Numbered from the stretch's first letter, positions 47,016 to 59,147 are shown. The stretch is 64,000 bases of DNA from Holophagaceae bacterium (GCA_016710635.1 JADJVL010000001.1:199185-263184); one strand, 5' to 3'. Program-made: numbers and translations. Notes: a model not told the origin generated them from the sequence alone.

Positions 47016-49162
47016 AAGCGCCGCGCGCAGCCTTCTTCGCAGGGTGGTGCCTGGTACCGGCCTTCCTGGCGGCGCAGGGCGCCCCGGGCCAGCCCGGGGA
47101 GGACAAGGTCCTCAAGGACCTGCTGGAACTGATGAACACCCCGGTGGTGTCCGCCTCCCGCACCCCGGAGCGCCTCATCGACGCGCCGGCCACGGTCATC
47201 GTGCTGTCCCGGTCCGACCTGGAAGGCCGCGGCTATACGGAACTCAGCCAGATCCTCGACGACCTGCCGGGCATGGAGGTCGTGCGCAGCTACGGCGCCA
47301 ACTATTTCAAGAACTACTGGCGGGGCTACCGCAACGACATCGGCGATCCCTTCCTCGTGATGGTCGACGGGGTGGCCTTCAACCACCTCTGGTTCAACAC
47401 CGCCGACACGCCCCTGGTGAGCTACCCCATCGCGGCGGTCGAACGGGTGGAGGTCGTGTACGGGCCGGCCTCGGCGGTCTACGGGACCAACGCCTTCATG
47501 GGGGTCATCAACCTCATCACCCGCAAAGCCCCGCCCGGCAACGGCGCCACCGTCCGGGGCACCTTGACCACCGGCAGCTTCGGCGCCCGGGTCGCCGACC
47601 TGCAGGCCCTCGTCCGGTCCGGGGAGCTGACCTTCTCCCTGGCGGCGCGTTCTGACAAGGGCGGCCTGGACGAGGACGCGGCGGAGCGCTACGAGTACAC
47701 CCGATCCCGCTACTACGCCGACCGCGGACTCTGGGGCAGCGTGGTGGACGACGGCGGCCGCGCGGGGAGCGCCCAATCCGACCACCAGCACGGCGCCCTG
47801 GACCTCCGCGTCGCCTGGGGCGCCACCGAGTTCGGCCTCCAGCGGCTGTGGACCTCCAACGGCTACGGCACGGCCTACGCCGCCGACCAGTCCCAGGCCA
47901 TCGGGAAGTGGATCCGGCCCGAGCTCTCCTTCCACCTGAAGCAGGGCCTGACCTTCGGCGACCGGATCGCCTCCACCCTGCTGCTCCGCTACCGGCGCAG
48001 CGACGTGGACGACGGGTCCTTCGACGTGGAGTCCTACTACGGCTACGGCAGTGGCGCCGCCACGGTGCTCACCCACTACGAAGTGCTGAATTCGAGCCTC
48101 GCCTTCACCCAGGATTTCGAGATCAAGGTCAACGACCGCCTGGCGCTGAACACAGGGCTCCGTTTCGAGCAGAAGACACTGCAGAAGTCCTATGCCACCG
48201 CCACCGGCGGCGCGAAGCCCACGGGCTCCCTGGGGGACGCCAACCACTTCGCGGTGTCCGACCGGGGCCTCTACCTCCAGGCCCGCTACACCCTCAACCC
48301 CTCGAACCGCTTCTTCGCCGGCCTGCGCTCGGACCACAACTCGGTCTACGGCGCCGCCAACACGGTGCGCGGCGGGTATGTGGGGAACTTCGGCCCCTGG
48401 GGCCTGAAGGCCCTCTACGGCCAGGCCTACCAGGAGCCCACGGCGCGGCTCCTCTACGGCGCCACCTCCGGCACCGGTTCCAACACCGGGCTGCGCCCGG
48501 AGACCTCGAACACGGCGGAGATCAGCGGAACCTACACCCAGCCGGCCCTCAGCCTCTCCCTTTCCGTCTATGCCGTCACGAACCACGGCCGCATCCAGAA
48601 AGTGGGGGACGAGGTGGTGAACAGCGGCGACCAGGACGTGCGGGGGATGGACGTCGGCGTGCAGTGGCTGGTGCCCGCCCGGGGCGTGGTGAACCAGTGG
48701 AAGGTCTGGGGCTGGTATTCGAGGATCTTCCGGGCCGAGGACATCGCCGGCCACACCGGCGCGGAGCAGCGCACCCGGAGCGGGGATCTGGCGGACGACA
48801 AGGTCTGGGTCGGAACGACCCTCACCTTCCGCACACGCCTCAGCCTCAGCCTGACGGGGCGCATCATCGGCCCGCGGCCGACGGTGCAAAGCAACCCGAT
48901 CCGGGAGGTCCCCGGCTACGCCACCTTCGACCTGGCCCTGGCCGGGCGGGACCTCTGGAAGAAGGGTCTGGGCCTCTCCCTGCGGGTCGCGAACCTCACC
49001 GGCAAGGACTACTTCCACCCCGGATTGCGGGACGCCGGTGCGGGGACCCGGCCCGGCGGCTTCGATGCCGCGGGGCTCTGGTCCGGCTCGGCCAGCTACT
49101 ACAACTCCCTGCTCCCCCAGCCCGGCCGGTCGGTACAGCTTTCGCTGAACCTCGCCTTCTAG
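47012..49162 (+). CDS. TonB-dependent outer membrane receptor
   Basis: 716 residues. A signal peptide (MKAPRAAFFAGWCLVPAFLAAQG) is followed by a plug domain (PVVSASRTPERLIDAPATVIVLSR, DDLPGMEVVRSYG, VERVEVVYGPASAVYGTNAFMGVINLIT) and a barrel ending QLSLNLAF with terminal Phe. It imports a substrate across the outer membrane with TonB energy; the plug is of the Cir/FepA type. There is no N-terminal signalling domain. It is coupled by a 4-bp overlap to the response regulator, so it is either a target or a sensory partner of the YfiR-kinase system. Confidence 0.93.
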   Translation: MKAPRAAFFAGWCLVPAFLAAQGAPGQPGEDKVLKDLLELMNTPVVSASRTPERLIDAPATVIVLSRSDLEGRGYTELSQILDDLPGMEVVRSYGANYFKNYWRGYRNDIGDPFLVMVDGVAFNHLWFNTADTPLVSYPIAAVERVEVVYGPASAVYGTNAFMGVINLITRKAPPGNGATVRGTLTTGSFGARVADLQALVRSGELTFSLAARSDKGGLDEDAAERYEYTRSRYYADRGLWGSVVDDGGRAGSAQSDHQHGALDLRVAWGATEFGLQRLWTSNGYGTAYAADQSQAIGKWIRPELSFHLKQGLTFGDRIASTLLLRYRRSDVDDGSFDVESYYGYGSGAATVLTHYEVLNSSLAFTQDFEIKVNDRLALNTGLRFEQKTLQKSYATATGGAKPTGSLGDANHFAVSDRGLYLQARYTLNPSNRFFAGLRSDHNSVYGAANTVRGGYVGNFGPWGLKALYGQAYQEPTARLLYGATSGTGSNTGLRPETSNTAEISGTYTQPALSLSLSVYAVTNHGRIQKVGDEVVNSGDQDVRGMDVGVQWLVPARGVVNQWKVWGWYSRIFRAEDIAGHTGAEQRTRSGDLADDKVWVGTTLTFRTRLSLSLTGRIIGPRPTVQSNPIREVPGYATFDLALAGRDLWKKGLGLSLRVANLTGKDYFHPGLRDAGAGTRPGGFDAAGLWSGSASYYNSLLPQPGRSVQLSLNLAF

Positions 49163-49464
49163 CGCTCCGGCAGGAACACGCGCACTTCGGACCAAACTTC
49201 CCGGACCGCCGCGCAGCCCGCCGGGAAGTGGGCGGCGAAATCGGCGCGGAGGGCGGAGGCGTGATCCTCGAGGTAGCGCTCGAGGTCCGGCCGCGAGGCG
49301 GCTTCATAGCGGGTCCGGAACCGGGTTTCGGAGGCCCGTTCGAAGCGGATCGCCTGGAAGCAGCCCGTGGCCAGGATCTCGGGGATGTGCCGGTCCAGCA
49401 TGTAGCGCAGGAAGGCGTCCGCCAACCCGGCCTCGACGTCCACCGCGACCTCGTACGCCGTCAT
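49159..49464 (-). CDS. DUF4286 family protein
   Basis: 101 residues, a small cytoplasmic ferredoxin-like-fold protein by family knowledge. The pattern YEVAVDVEAGLADAFLRYMLDRHIPEILATGCFQAIRF and RTRYEAASRPDLERYLEDHASALRADFAAHFP is typical. Function unknown. Its 3' end overlaps the TonB-receptor stop by 4 bp in convergent orientation. It lies between the receptor and a broken histidine kinase gene and shows no functional link to either. Confidence 0.82.
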   Translation of the reverse strand: MTAYEVAVDVEAGLADAFLRYMLDRHIPEILATGCFQAIRFERASETRFRTRYEAASRPDLERYLEDHASALRADFAAHFPAGCAAVREVWSEVRVFLPER

Positions 49465-49545
49465 GGGGGCCTACCTTTCCGGAAAGTGCACCGCGAACAC
49501 CCGGAGGGCGAGGACCTCAGAGGAGGCTCAGAACCCAGGTGCGCA

Positions 49546-53093
<3,548 letters not shown>

Positions 53094-53153
53094 GGTGTGG
53101 TGTGCTGGGCCGGAGGGCGGGCCGGAGGGGTGTGCCCCGCGAGGCCGGAGGGG

Positions 53154-54782
53154 CTAGCGGGCGTACTCCACGGCCCGGGTCTCGCGCATGACGGTGACTT
53201 TGATCTGCCCAGGGTACTGCATCTCGCTCTCGATGCGCTTGGTGACATCTTTGGCGATCCAGAAGGCCTGGTCGTCGTTCACCTGGCCGGCGTCCACCAT
53301 GATGCGGATCTCGCGGCCGGCCTGCATGGCGAAGCTCTTCTGCACGCCCTTGTAGCTGTTGGCGATGCCCTCCAGCTGCTCCAGGCGCTTCACGTAGGTC
53401 TCCATCATCTCGCGCCGGGCCCCGGGCCTCGCGGCGCTGAGGGCGTCGGCGGCGGTGATGAGCATGGCCTCCACGGTCCGCGGCTCGAAGTCGCCGTGGT
53501 GGCAGCTCATGGCGTGGATGACCTCCTCCTTCTCCCCGAAGCGCTTCAGCAGCTCCATGCCGATCTCGATGTGGGTGCCTTCGACCTCCCGGTCGATGGC
53601 CTTGCCGATGTCGTGGAAGAGGCCGGCGCGCTTGGCGACCTTGGGATCCAGGCCCAGCTCGCCGGCCATGTACTCGGCGATGTGGGCGACCTCCTTGGTG
53701 TGGTCCAGCACGTTCTGGCCGTAGGAGTGGCGGTACTTGAGACGGCCGATGAGCTTGTGGAGCTTGGGGTGCACGTCGGGGAAGCCCAGCTCGATGGCGG
53801 CGGCCTCGCCGACCTCCTTGAGGTGCTGGTCCATGTCCACCTTCACCTTCTCCACCACCTCCTCGATGCGGGCGGGGTGGATGCGGCCGTCGGCGAGGAG
53901 CTTGAGGATGGCCTGCCGGGCGACTTCGCGGCGGATGGGATCGAAGCTGGAGACCACGATGGCCTCCGGCGTCTCGTCCACGATGAGGTCGCAGCCCGTT
54001 GCCTTCTCGATGGCGCGGATGTTCCGGCCTTCGCGGCCGATGATGCGGCCCTTCAGGTCGTCGCTGGGGAGCTGCACGGAGCTGACGGCTGTCTCGCAGA
54101 CCACGTCGGAGGCCACCCGCTGGATGGCGGCGCCGATGGTCCACCGGGCCTTCTTCATGCCTTCTTCCAAAGCCTCCTCCTCGATGCGCCGCACCAGCTT
54201 GGCGGCGTCCATCTTGGCGGTGTACTCGAGGGACTCGGTGAGCTCCTTGCGGGCGTCCTCCCGGGTGAGGCCGGCGACCTCCTCCAGCTTCTTCGCCTGC
54301 TGCTCCACGGCGGCCTTGAGCTCCTGCTCCTTGCTCTCCAGCTTCTCGATCTGGGCCTTCCGCTTCTCCTCAAGCTTCTCGACGTCCTTGGCCTTGGCCT
54401 CCGTGGACTGGGTCTTCCGGTCGATGTTCTCCTCCTTCGACTGGAGCCGCTGTTCCTGCTTCTCGAGGGTGGCGAGCCGGTCCTTCAGGGCCCTCTCGGC
54501 CTCCTGCCGCGCGGCCAGGGACTGTTCCTTTGCCTTGAGTTCGGCCTCCTTCAGCAGGGCTTCCGCCTCCCGCCGGGCGCGGTCCTTGCCGCTGGCGACC
54601 TCCGCGTCCGCCTCCTTGCGGGCACGGTCGCGGATCTCCTTGGCTTCGGCCTCGGCCTTGCCCCGGGCATCAGAGGTCGCCTCAACCTCCTTCCTGGATT
54701 TCGAAAGGGAGAGGCCCAGGAAGGCCGCCGCGCCGCCCAACAGGGCCACAAGGACAATCAGGACGATCTGCAATGCATTCAT
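53154..54782 (-). CDS. rny: Ribonuclease Y
   Basis: Membrane-anchored endoribonuclease that initiates mRNA decay; 542 residues. An N-terminal transmembrane helix (LQIVLIVLVALLGGAAAFLGL) leads into a long coiled coil (about 35-190), a KH domain (SDDLKGRIIGREGRNIRAIE), and an HD domain with HSYGQNVLDHTKEV, AGLFHDIGKAID and CHHGD. The start is the ATG at 54780-54782, with GGAG 8 nt upstream. A probable 6S RNA and zapA lie just upstream. The 60 bp behind it hold three imperfect copies of CCGGAGGG. Confidence 0.97.
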   Translation of the reverse strand: MNALQIVLIVLVALLGGAAAFLGLSLSKSRKEVEATSDARGKAEAEAKEIRDRARKEADAEVASGKDRARREAEALLKEAELKAKEQSLAARQEAERALKDRLATLEKQEQRLQSKEENIDRKTQSTEAKAKDVEKLEEKRKAQIEKLESKEQELKAAVEQQAKKLEEVAGLTREDARKELTESLEYTAKMDAAKLVRRIEEEALEEGMKKARWTIGAAIQRVASDVVCETAVSSVQLPSDDLKGRIIGREGRNIRAIEKATGCDLIVDETPEAIVVSSFDPIRREVARQAILKLLADGRIHPARIEEVVEKVKVDMDQHLKEVGEAAAIELGFPDVHPKLHKLIGRLKYRHSYGQNVLDHTKEVAHIAEYMAGELGLDPKVAKRAGLFHDIGKAIDREVEGTHIEIGMELLKRFGEKEEVIHAMSCHHGDFEPRTVEAMLITAADALSAARPGARREMMETYVKRLEQLEGIANSYKGVQKSFAMQAGREIRIMVDAGQVNDDQAFWIAKDVTKRIESEMQYPGQIKVTVMRETRAVEYAR

Positions 54783-54821
54783 GGCGTGACTCCAGGGGGT
54801 GGAGCCGCACGTCATGACCCA

Positions 54822-54985
54822 GAAATGAAAATCCCCGCTCAGCCGTGGAGGCTTGCCGAGTTCCCTAGCAAGTAGGGGGGTAACCAGGCACCCCTTGCGG
54901 GGCTCCCAACGTCAGGCACTCCGACGCGCGGCGCGCACACGGCTGGGCTAAGGTTTCCCATAAGGCAATACGGAACAAGCGCTTG
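54822..54985 (-). ncRNA. ssrS: Probable 6S RNA
   Basis: The zapA-rny gap has no gene but folds as expected for 6S RNA. An 11-bp closing stem (54837-54847 with 54938-54948, core CAGCCGTG / CACGGCTG) extends outward through an internal loop. Inside is a large bubble, with a CTTGC...GCAAG hairpin on its 3' side, and a terminal stem capped by CCCC-GCAA-GGGG. GATAAT just upstream (near 54987-54996) could be its -10, and TTTTC follows the stem. 6S RNA is often beside zapA. Ends are approximate and the call rests on shape and neighbourhood. Confidence 0.55.
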
Positions 54986-55010
54986 GCCATTATCACGGGC
55001 CTCGCAGGGA

Positions 55011-55388
55011 TTAGGTGGGACCGCCGAAGAGTCCCTGAGGGGGACCGGAAGGGGCGGGCAACTCGTCTGGAACGTCATCGTTCAGCAAAGATAGGGTCAG
55101 TTCCAGGTTCTGGGTATGGCGATTGGCTTCAAGTTCCAGGCGCTCGGCTTGATGCGCCAGGTTCAGGGCACCGAGCAGGAGCCATGTGGACGAATCCAGG
55201 CCCTTCGGGGTGCGTCCCCATTTTAGTTCAAAGGCGGTCTCCATGTCCCGAAAGGTCCGCTCCAAGCGCACAACTGATTTCGCCAGCAGGTCGGGGTCCG
55301 CTTCGCTGTGGAGCCGGTGGACCTGCCCCAGGATCTCGACGGGGATGCCGCCGAGCTTCCGGGTGGGGTCGTGGGGGCCGAAGCTCAC
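55011..55388 (-). CDS. zapA: Cell division protein ZapA
   Basis: 125 residues. ZapA bundles FtsZ filaments at the division site. The family pattern is VEILGQVHRLHSEADPDLLAKSVVRLERTFRDM, then the helix TWLLLGALNLAHQAERLELE. The tail is Pro/Gly-rich. It begins at a GTG overlapping the stop of the small coiled-coil gene (GTGA), so the pair is translationally coupled. The 6S RNA candidate follows. Confidence 0.87.
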   Translation of the reverse strand: MSFGPHDPTRKLGGIPVEILGQVHRLHSEADPDLLAKSVVRLERTFRDMETAFELKWGRTPKGLDSSTWLLLGALNLAHQAERLELEANRHTQNLELTLSLLNDDVPDELPAPSGPPQGLFGGPT

Positions 55389-55591
55389 GCCAACTCCTCC
55401 AGCAGCTTCAGGATGCCTTCGACCTGGGCCCGGGTCTCCTCCCGCTCCGCCCGGAGGCCCGCCACTTCCGCCTCCAGCGGCGCCACCCGGTCCTTCAGGT
55501 CCTGCAGCTCGCCCTGCAACTGGGCGCGCTGCTGCATGAGGACCTGCACCTTGGCTTGAAGCCTGGTTTCGAGCTGCTGGAGGAGTTCCAT
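55385..55591 (-). CDS. Small coiled-coil protein, ZapB-like
   Basis: 68 residues, almost wholly a heptad-repeat coiled coil (LLQQLETRLQAKVQVLMQQRAQLQGELQDLKDR). Size, composition and its place immediately before zapA suggest a ZapB-type division factor, but coiled coils of this kind carry little family information. It lies 74 bp behind pheT. TAGAAT on the minus strand (55616-55621), about 24 nt ahead of its ATG, may be a -10 of a separate promoter. Confidence 0.7.
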   Translation of the reverse strand: MELLQQLETRLQAKVQVLMQQRAQLQGELQDLKDRVAPLEAEVAGLRAEREETRAQVEGILKLLEELA

Positions 55592-55665
55592 GGTCGCCTT
55601 CGCGGGTTCCCCACCATTCTAGCGGCCCTTCGGGAGCGGCCCGAGCCTTCCTGGACGGCCTGAAG

Positions 55666-57585
55666 CTAGGTTCTCAACGCGGCGCCCAGGGATCGGGCCG
55701 CAGCCAGCGCCGCCTCCATCCAGCCGTCAACCTCCTCGCCGGTGAGCGTCCGGTCCGCCTGGAACGCGAAACGGAGCAGCCAGGCCTGGCGGCCCTCCGG
55801 CAGGCTCTTGTGGCGGAAGACGTCCACGCAGTCGGCGCGGCGGAGCACGCCCGTTCCGGGCAAGGCCTTGACCACGGCCTCACGGAGGGAGCGGTAGGCC
55901 AGGTCCATGGGGACGAGGAGGCTGAGATCCCGTTCCACCACCGGGTGGCGGCTGAAGGGCGCAAAGGCCGGGATGCAACGCTCGCTGGGCCAGGCCAGGA
56001 CCTCCAGCGGGGCCTCGACGCCGTACAGGCCGCCCTCCAGTGCCCGCACCTCGATGGCTTCCGGGGGAAAGCCCAGATCCTTTGCCACGCCGGCGAGGTC
56101 CGCCGGCTGGATCGGACGCGCCGGCGTCAGGAAATCCTCGCCGCCCCGGACGCCGCCCCACACAAAGGCCAGCCGCATGGATTCCACGGGCCCATCGGGA
56201 GAGGCTTCGAAGACCGTGGCGATCTCGAAAAGCCTGATCTCCTTGGCGCCCCGGCGCTGGTTGGCGCCAGCAACCTCCCGCAGGGAGGGCAGCAGCGCGC
56301 CGCGCAGGACGGAGTACTCCCGGCCCAAAGGGTTCGCCAGGGTGCGGCCCTCGGCATTCAAGGCGAAGCCGGCCTCGGATTCCGGGCTCACGAAGCCATA
56401 GGTCACCGTCTGGTGGAACCCCGCGTGGGCGAGGCGCGTCGCCAGGCGGCTGCGGAAGCCGTAGGCGGTGAGGGCGGTGCGGGGCGGCGCGTCCAGGGGA
56501 GGCAGCGTGGAGGCGATGCGCGCGTAGCCTCGGAGCCGCAGCACTTCTTCCACAATGTCTTCGGGGATCGCCAGATCGTGGCGCCAGGAAGGGGGCGTCA
56601 CGAGGAGCGCGGCCGCGGATGCCTCGACGCCGCAGCCCAGGGCCCGCAGCGCTTCGGAGGCCTCCCCGGGCGGGATCGGTTCTCCCGCGATCCGCTCGAG
56701 GAGATCATTGGCCACGGCGATGGGGGCGGCTGGCGCGGGTTCGCTGCCGGCCGCCCACGCGCCTTCCAGGGTCGCGCCCGCCCAGGCCTGCAGGCGTGCC
56801 ACGAGCAGGTCCCGGGCGACCCGGGGCATGCGGGGATCCGCGCCGCGGCCGAAGCGGTGGCTCGCATCGCTGTGCAGGTTGTGGCGGCGCGCCATGAGCC
56901 GCACGGTCCGTGGATCGAAGTAGGCCGATTCCAACAGCACCCGGCGGGTGGTTTCGGTCACCTTCGTCGGGTCGCCGCCCATGACGCCCGCCAGGGCGAT
57001 GGGGCCCGCCTCGTCGGCGATGAGAAGATCCTCGGGGCTGAGGGTCCGCTCGACGCCGTCGAGGGTGACGAGCTTCTCTCCGGCCCTGGCATAGCGGATC
57101 CGGATCGCGCCCCGCAGCTTGTCGGCGTCGAAGGCGTGGGTCGGATGCCCGTAGAGGTGCAGCAGTTCATTGCTCGCGTCCACCGCCGGCAACCCCTTGG
57201 CGGGGGCCCCCATGTGGGTAAGGAAGGTGCGTGCCGGTTCCGGCGTGGCGCCGGCGCCCAGGGTCAGCAGCGCGGTGGCGTAGAGCGGGCAGGCCTCGGC
57301 CTCCAGGAGGACCTCGACGCGCGCGGGGCCTTCTTCGATGGCTGGGAGGGCGAACGGCGCCAGGGCGGCGCCCAGCTTCGCGCCCAGATCCCGGGCGAAG
57401 CCCTGGTGGCTCATCACGTCCCCGCGGTTGGCGGTGACGTCGATATCCAGGACCACGGTGCCGTCCACCGCCTCCTGGCCGTCCACGGGAAAGCCCAGTG
57501 CGGCGGCGTGCTCGCAGAGTTCCGGCTGGCCGAGGCCCGCCAGGGCCGGCAGGAAGGTCTCGAGAGCCTTGCGTTCGATGAGCAT
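55666..57585 (-). CDS. pheT: Phenylalanyl-tRNA synthetase beta subunit, short form
   Basis: 639 residues, against about 790 in most bacteria. The N-terminal ALETFLPALAGLG...GFPVDGQEAVDG leads straight into VLDIDVTANRGDVMSHQGFARDLGAKL, so the roughly 110-residue EMAP-type tRNA-binding OB domain normally lying between them is missing. The B3/B4 editing region, B5 (PAAPIAVANDLLERIAGEPI), the core-like domain and the C-terminal anticodon-binding domain (FSRHPVVERDLSLLVP) are all there. The ATG overlaps the pheS stop (TGATG). No frameshift is involved. Confidence 0.95.
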   Translation of the reverse strand: MLIERKALETFLPALAGLGQPELCEHAAALGFPVDGQEAVDGTVVLDIDVTANRGDVMSHQGFARDLGAKLGAALAPFALPAIEEGPARVEVLLEAEACPLYATALLTLGAGATPEPARTFLTHMGAPAKGLPAVDASNELLHLYGHPTHAFDADKLRGAIRIRYARAGEKLVTLDGVERTLSPEDLLIADEAGPIALAGVMGGDPTKVTETTRRVLLESAYFDPRTVRLMARRHNLHSDASHRFGRGADPRMPRVARDLLVARLQAWAGATLEGAWAAGSEPAPAAPIAVANDLLERIAGEPIPPGEASEALRALGCGVEASAAALLVTPPSWRHDLAIPEDIVEEVLRLRGYARIASTLPPLDAPPRTALTAYGFRSRLATRLAHAGFHQTVTYGFVSPESEAGFALNAEGRTLANPLGREYSVLRGALLPSLREVAGANQRRGAKEIRLFEIATVFEASPDGPVESMRLAFVWGGVRGGEDFLTPARPIQPADLAGVAKDLGFPPEAIEVRALEGGLYGVEAPLEVLAWPSERCIPAFAPFSRHPVVERDLSLLVPMDLAYRSLREAVVKALPGTGVLRRADCVDVFRHKSLPEGRQAWLLRFAFQADRTLTGEEVDGWMEAALAAARSLGAALRT

Positions 57586-58667
57586 CAGTCGAGCCCTCCC
57601 ATCTGACGGATGAAGCGCTGGTCGTTCTCGAAGAAGAGCCGCAGGTCCGGCGTCTGGCTCACCATCATGGCGGTGCGCTCGACCCCCAGGCCGAAGGCGA
57701 AGCCGCTCCAGACCTCGGGATCGATGCCCGCGTAGTGCAGGACGTTGGGGTGGATCAGGCCCGCGCCCAGGAGTTCGACCCAGCCGCTGCCTTTGCACAC
57801 GCGGCAGCCCTTGCCGCCGCAGAGGGGACAGCTCACGTCCAGTTCCGCGCCAGGCTCGACGAAGGGGAAATAGCTCGGCCGCAGCCGGATCGCGGTGGCG
57901 GGCCCGAAAAGCGCGCGCATGGCGTACTCCAAGGTCCCCTTCAGGTGCTGCATGCCGATGCCCTTGCCGACGAGCATGCCTTCCACCTGATGGAACATGG
58001 GCGAATGGGTGGGATCGATGTCGTCCTTGCGATAGACCCGGCCCGGCGCGACGAAACGGATGCCTCCGCGCGCCTCCAGTTCCGGCGCGAGGCGGCGGAG
58101 TACGCGGACCTGCACGGGGCTCGTGTGGGTCCGCAGGAGCAGGTCCGGGTGCTGTTCCAGGTAGAAGGTGTCGGAACTGCCGCGGGCGGGATGGTCGCCG
58201 GGGATGTTCAGGCCGTCGAAGTTGTGGGCTTCCGTCTCGATCTCGGGGCCTTCCTCGATGTGGAAGCCGAGGGCGGCGAAGATGCCCACCAGCCGGTCCT
58301 GGAGTCGCTGCAAGGGATGCAACGCGCCGCGCAATGGCATCGGGGGCGGCAGGTCCGGGTCCACCCGGGACGCGGCGGCGGCGTGGTCCCGCTTCACCGC
58401 TTCGAGGGCTTCCTGCCGGCCCTTGATGCCTTCCTCCCAGGCGTTCTTGAGCTGGTTGGCCAGCGCGCCCAGCTCCCGCTTCTGCTCCTTGGGCGCTGCC
58501 TTCAGGGCCTCCATGAGGCGGGCGGCCAGGCTGTGCTCGCGTCCGGTGAAGGTCCCCTTCAGCCGCATGAGCGCGTCCAGCGTGCCGCATGCGTCCAGCT
58601 GCGCCTCGAAAGTCGCGGCGGCCTCGGCGATGTCAGGAGGGAGAAGCTTCAGATCGGATGCGTCCAT
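57585..58667 (-). CDS. pheS: Phenylalanyl-tRNA synthetase alpha subunit
   Basis: Catalytic subunit charging tRNA-Phe; 360 residues, normal length. An N-terminal coiled coil (residues 1-95) precedes the class II core: motif 2 region RTHTSPVQVRVL and FVAPGRVYRKDDIDPTHSPMFHQVEG, and motif 3 GFAFGLGVERTAMM. A four-cysteine patch CPLCGGKGCRVCKGSGW, common in bacterial PheS, is kept. It is 132 bp downstream of rplT and coupled to pheT. The gap holds tandem repeats and a hairpin, but I see no Phe-rich leader peptide. Confidence 0.97.
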   Translation of the reverse strand: MDASDLKLLPPDIAEAAATFEAQLDACGTLDALMRLKGTFTGREHSLAARLMEALKAAPKEQKRELGALANQLKNAWEEGIKGRQEALEAVKRDHAAAASRVDPDLPPPMPLRGALHPLQRLQDRLVGIFAALGFHIEEGPEIETEAHNFDGLNIPGDHPARGSSDTFYLEQHPDLLLRTHTSPVQVRVLRRLAPELEARGGIRFVAPGRVYRKDDIDPTHSPMFHQVEGMLVGKGIGMQHLKGTLEYAMRALFGPATAIRLRPSYFPFVEPGAELDVSCPLCGGKGCRVCKGSGWVELLGAGLIHPNVLHYAGIDPEVWSGFAFGLGVERTAMMVSQTPDLRLFFENDQRFIRQMGGLD

Positions 58668-58675
58668 GGGTCATT

Positions 58676-58720
58676 CCTGGAAACAGAGGGGCCTGGAAAC
58701 AGAGGGGCCTGGAAACGAGG
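58676..58720. repeat. 16-bp tandem repeat upstream of pheS
   Basis: CCTGGAAACAGAGGGG occurs twice in full (58676-58691, 58692-58707) and once in part (58708-58720), ending 9 bp before the pheS start on the other strand. Such short perfect repeats change number by slippage, here within the pheS leader. Confidence 0.8.
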
Positions 58721-58732
58721 TCCTGAACAGGG

Positions 58733-58754
58733 AAAGGCCGCTCGCGCGGCCTTT
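58733..58754 (-). terminator. Hairpin between rplT and pheS
   Basis: A perfect 9-bp stem AAAGGCCGC / GCGGCCTTT with a 4-nt loop, 45 bp behind the rplT stop. The T-run is within the stem and CCC follows, so termination would be partial. It may attenuate pheST transcription relative to infC-rpmI-rplT. Confidence 0.55.
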
Positions 58755-58799
58755 CGGGTCTTTCGCTTAGTGTCTGGCGCGATGGAATCGACGCTGCGA

Positions 58800-59147
58800 T
58801 CAGCCCTTGGCCGTGGCCACGAGCTTCGTAAACGCCTCGGGATCGCGGACGGCGAGGTCGGCGAGGACCTTGCGGTCGAGGGTCACGCCGGCCTTCTTGA
58901 GGCCGCCCATGAACTTCGAGTAGCTCATGCCGTTCATGACGCAGGCGGCGCTGATGCGCACGATCCACAGACGGCGGAAGTCGCGCTTGCGCTCCTTGCG
59001 GCCACGGTACGCGTAGGCCAGGGCCTTCTCGACGGCTTCCTTCGCCGAGCGGTAGAGCCGGGACTTGGCGCCGTAGAAGCCCTTGGCGAACTTCAGCATG
59101 CGCTTGCGGCGCTGGACACGCTTGAAACCGCGTTTTACACGAGTCAT
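58800..59147 (-). CDS. rplT: 50S ribosomal protein L20
   Basis: Assembly protein of the large subunit, 115 residues. It opens MTRVKRGFKRVQRRKRMLKFAKGFYG and continues RDFRRLWIVRISAACVMNGMSYSKFM, both family hallmarks. AGGAAG precedes the ATG. L20 commonly represses the infC-rpmI-rplT message; a two-hairpin element lies between rpmI and this gene. Confidence 0.98.
   Translation of the reverse strand: MTRVKRGFKRVQRRKRMLKFAKGFYGAKSRLYRSAKEAVEKALAYAYRGRKERKRDFRRLWIVRISAACVMNGMSYSKFMGGLKKAGVTLDRKVLADLAVRDPEAFTKLVATAKG

Noticed and set aside
45665..49195. Antisense frame of about 1,176 codons over the kinase, regulator and TonB-receptor genes
   Set aside because: It overlaps three clearly functional genes, is Gly/Ala/Val/Arg-rich and has no domain.
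53094..53153. CCGGAGGG repeats behind rny as a CRISPR or mobile-element end
   Set aside because: Only three short imperfect copies without spacers, target-site duplication or a nearby transposase.
54840..54948. Small SRP RNA (ffs) as an alternative for the zapA-rny RNA
   Set aside because: The conserved SRP apical loop with its GGAA tetraloop and the flanking AGGAAGCAGCC-type sequence is absent. The structure and location suit 6S better.
58668..58799. Attenuator with a Phe-rich leader peptide before pheS
   Set aside because: No short open frame with consecutive Phe codons was found between rplT and pheS, although a hairpin is present.
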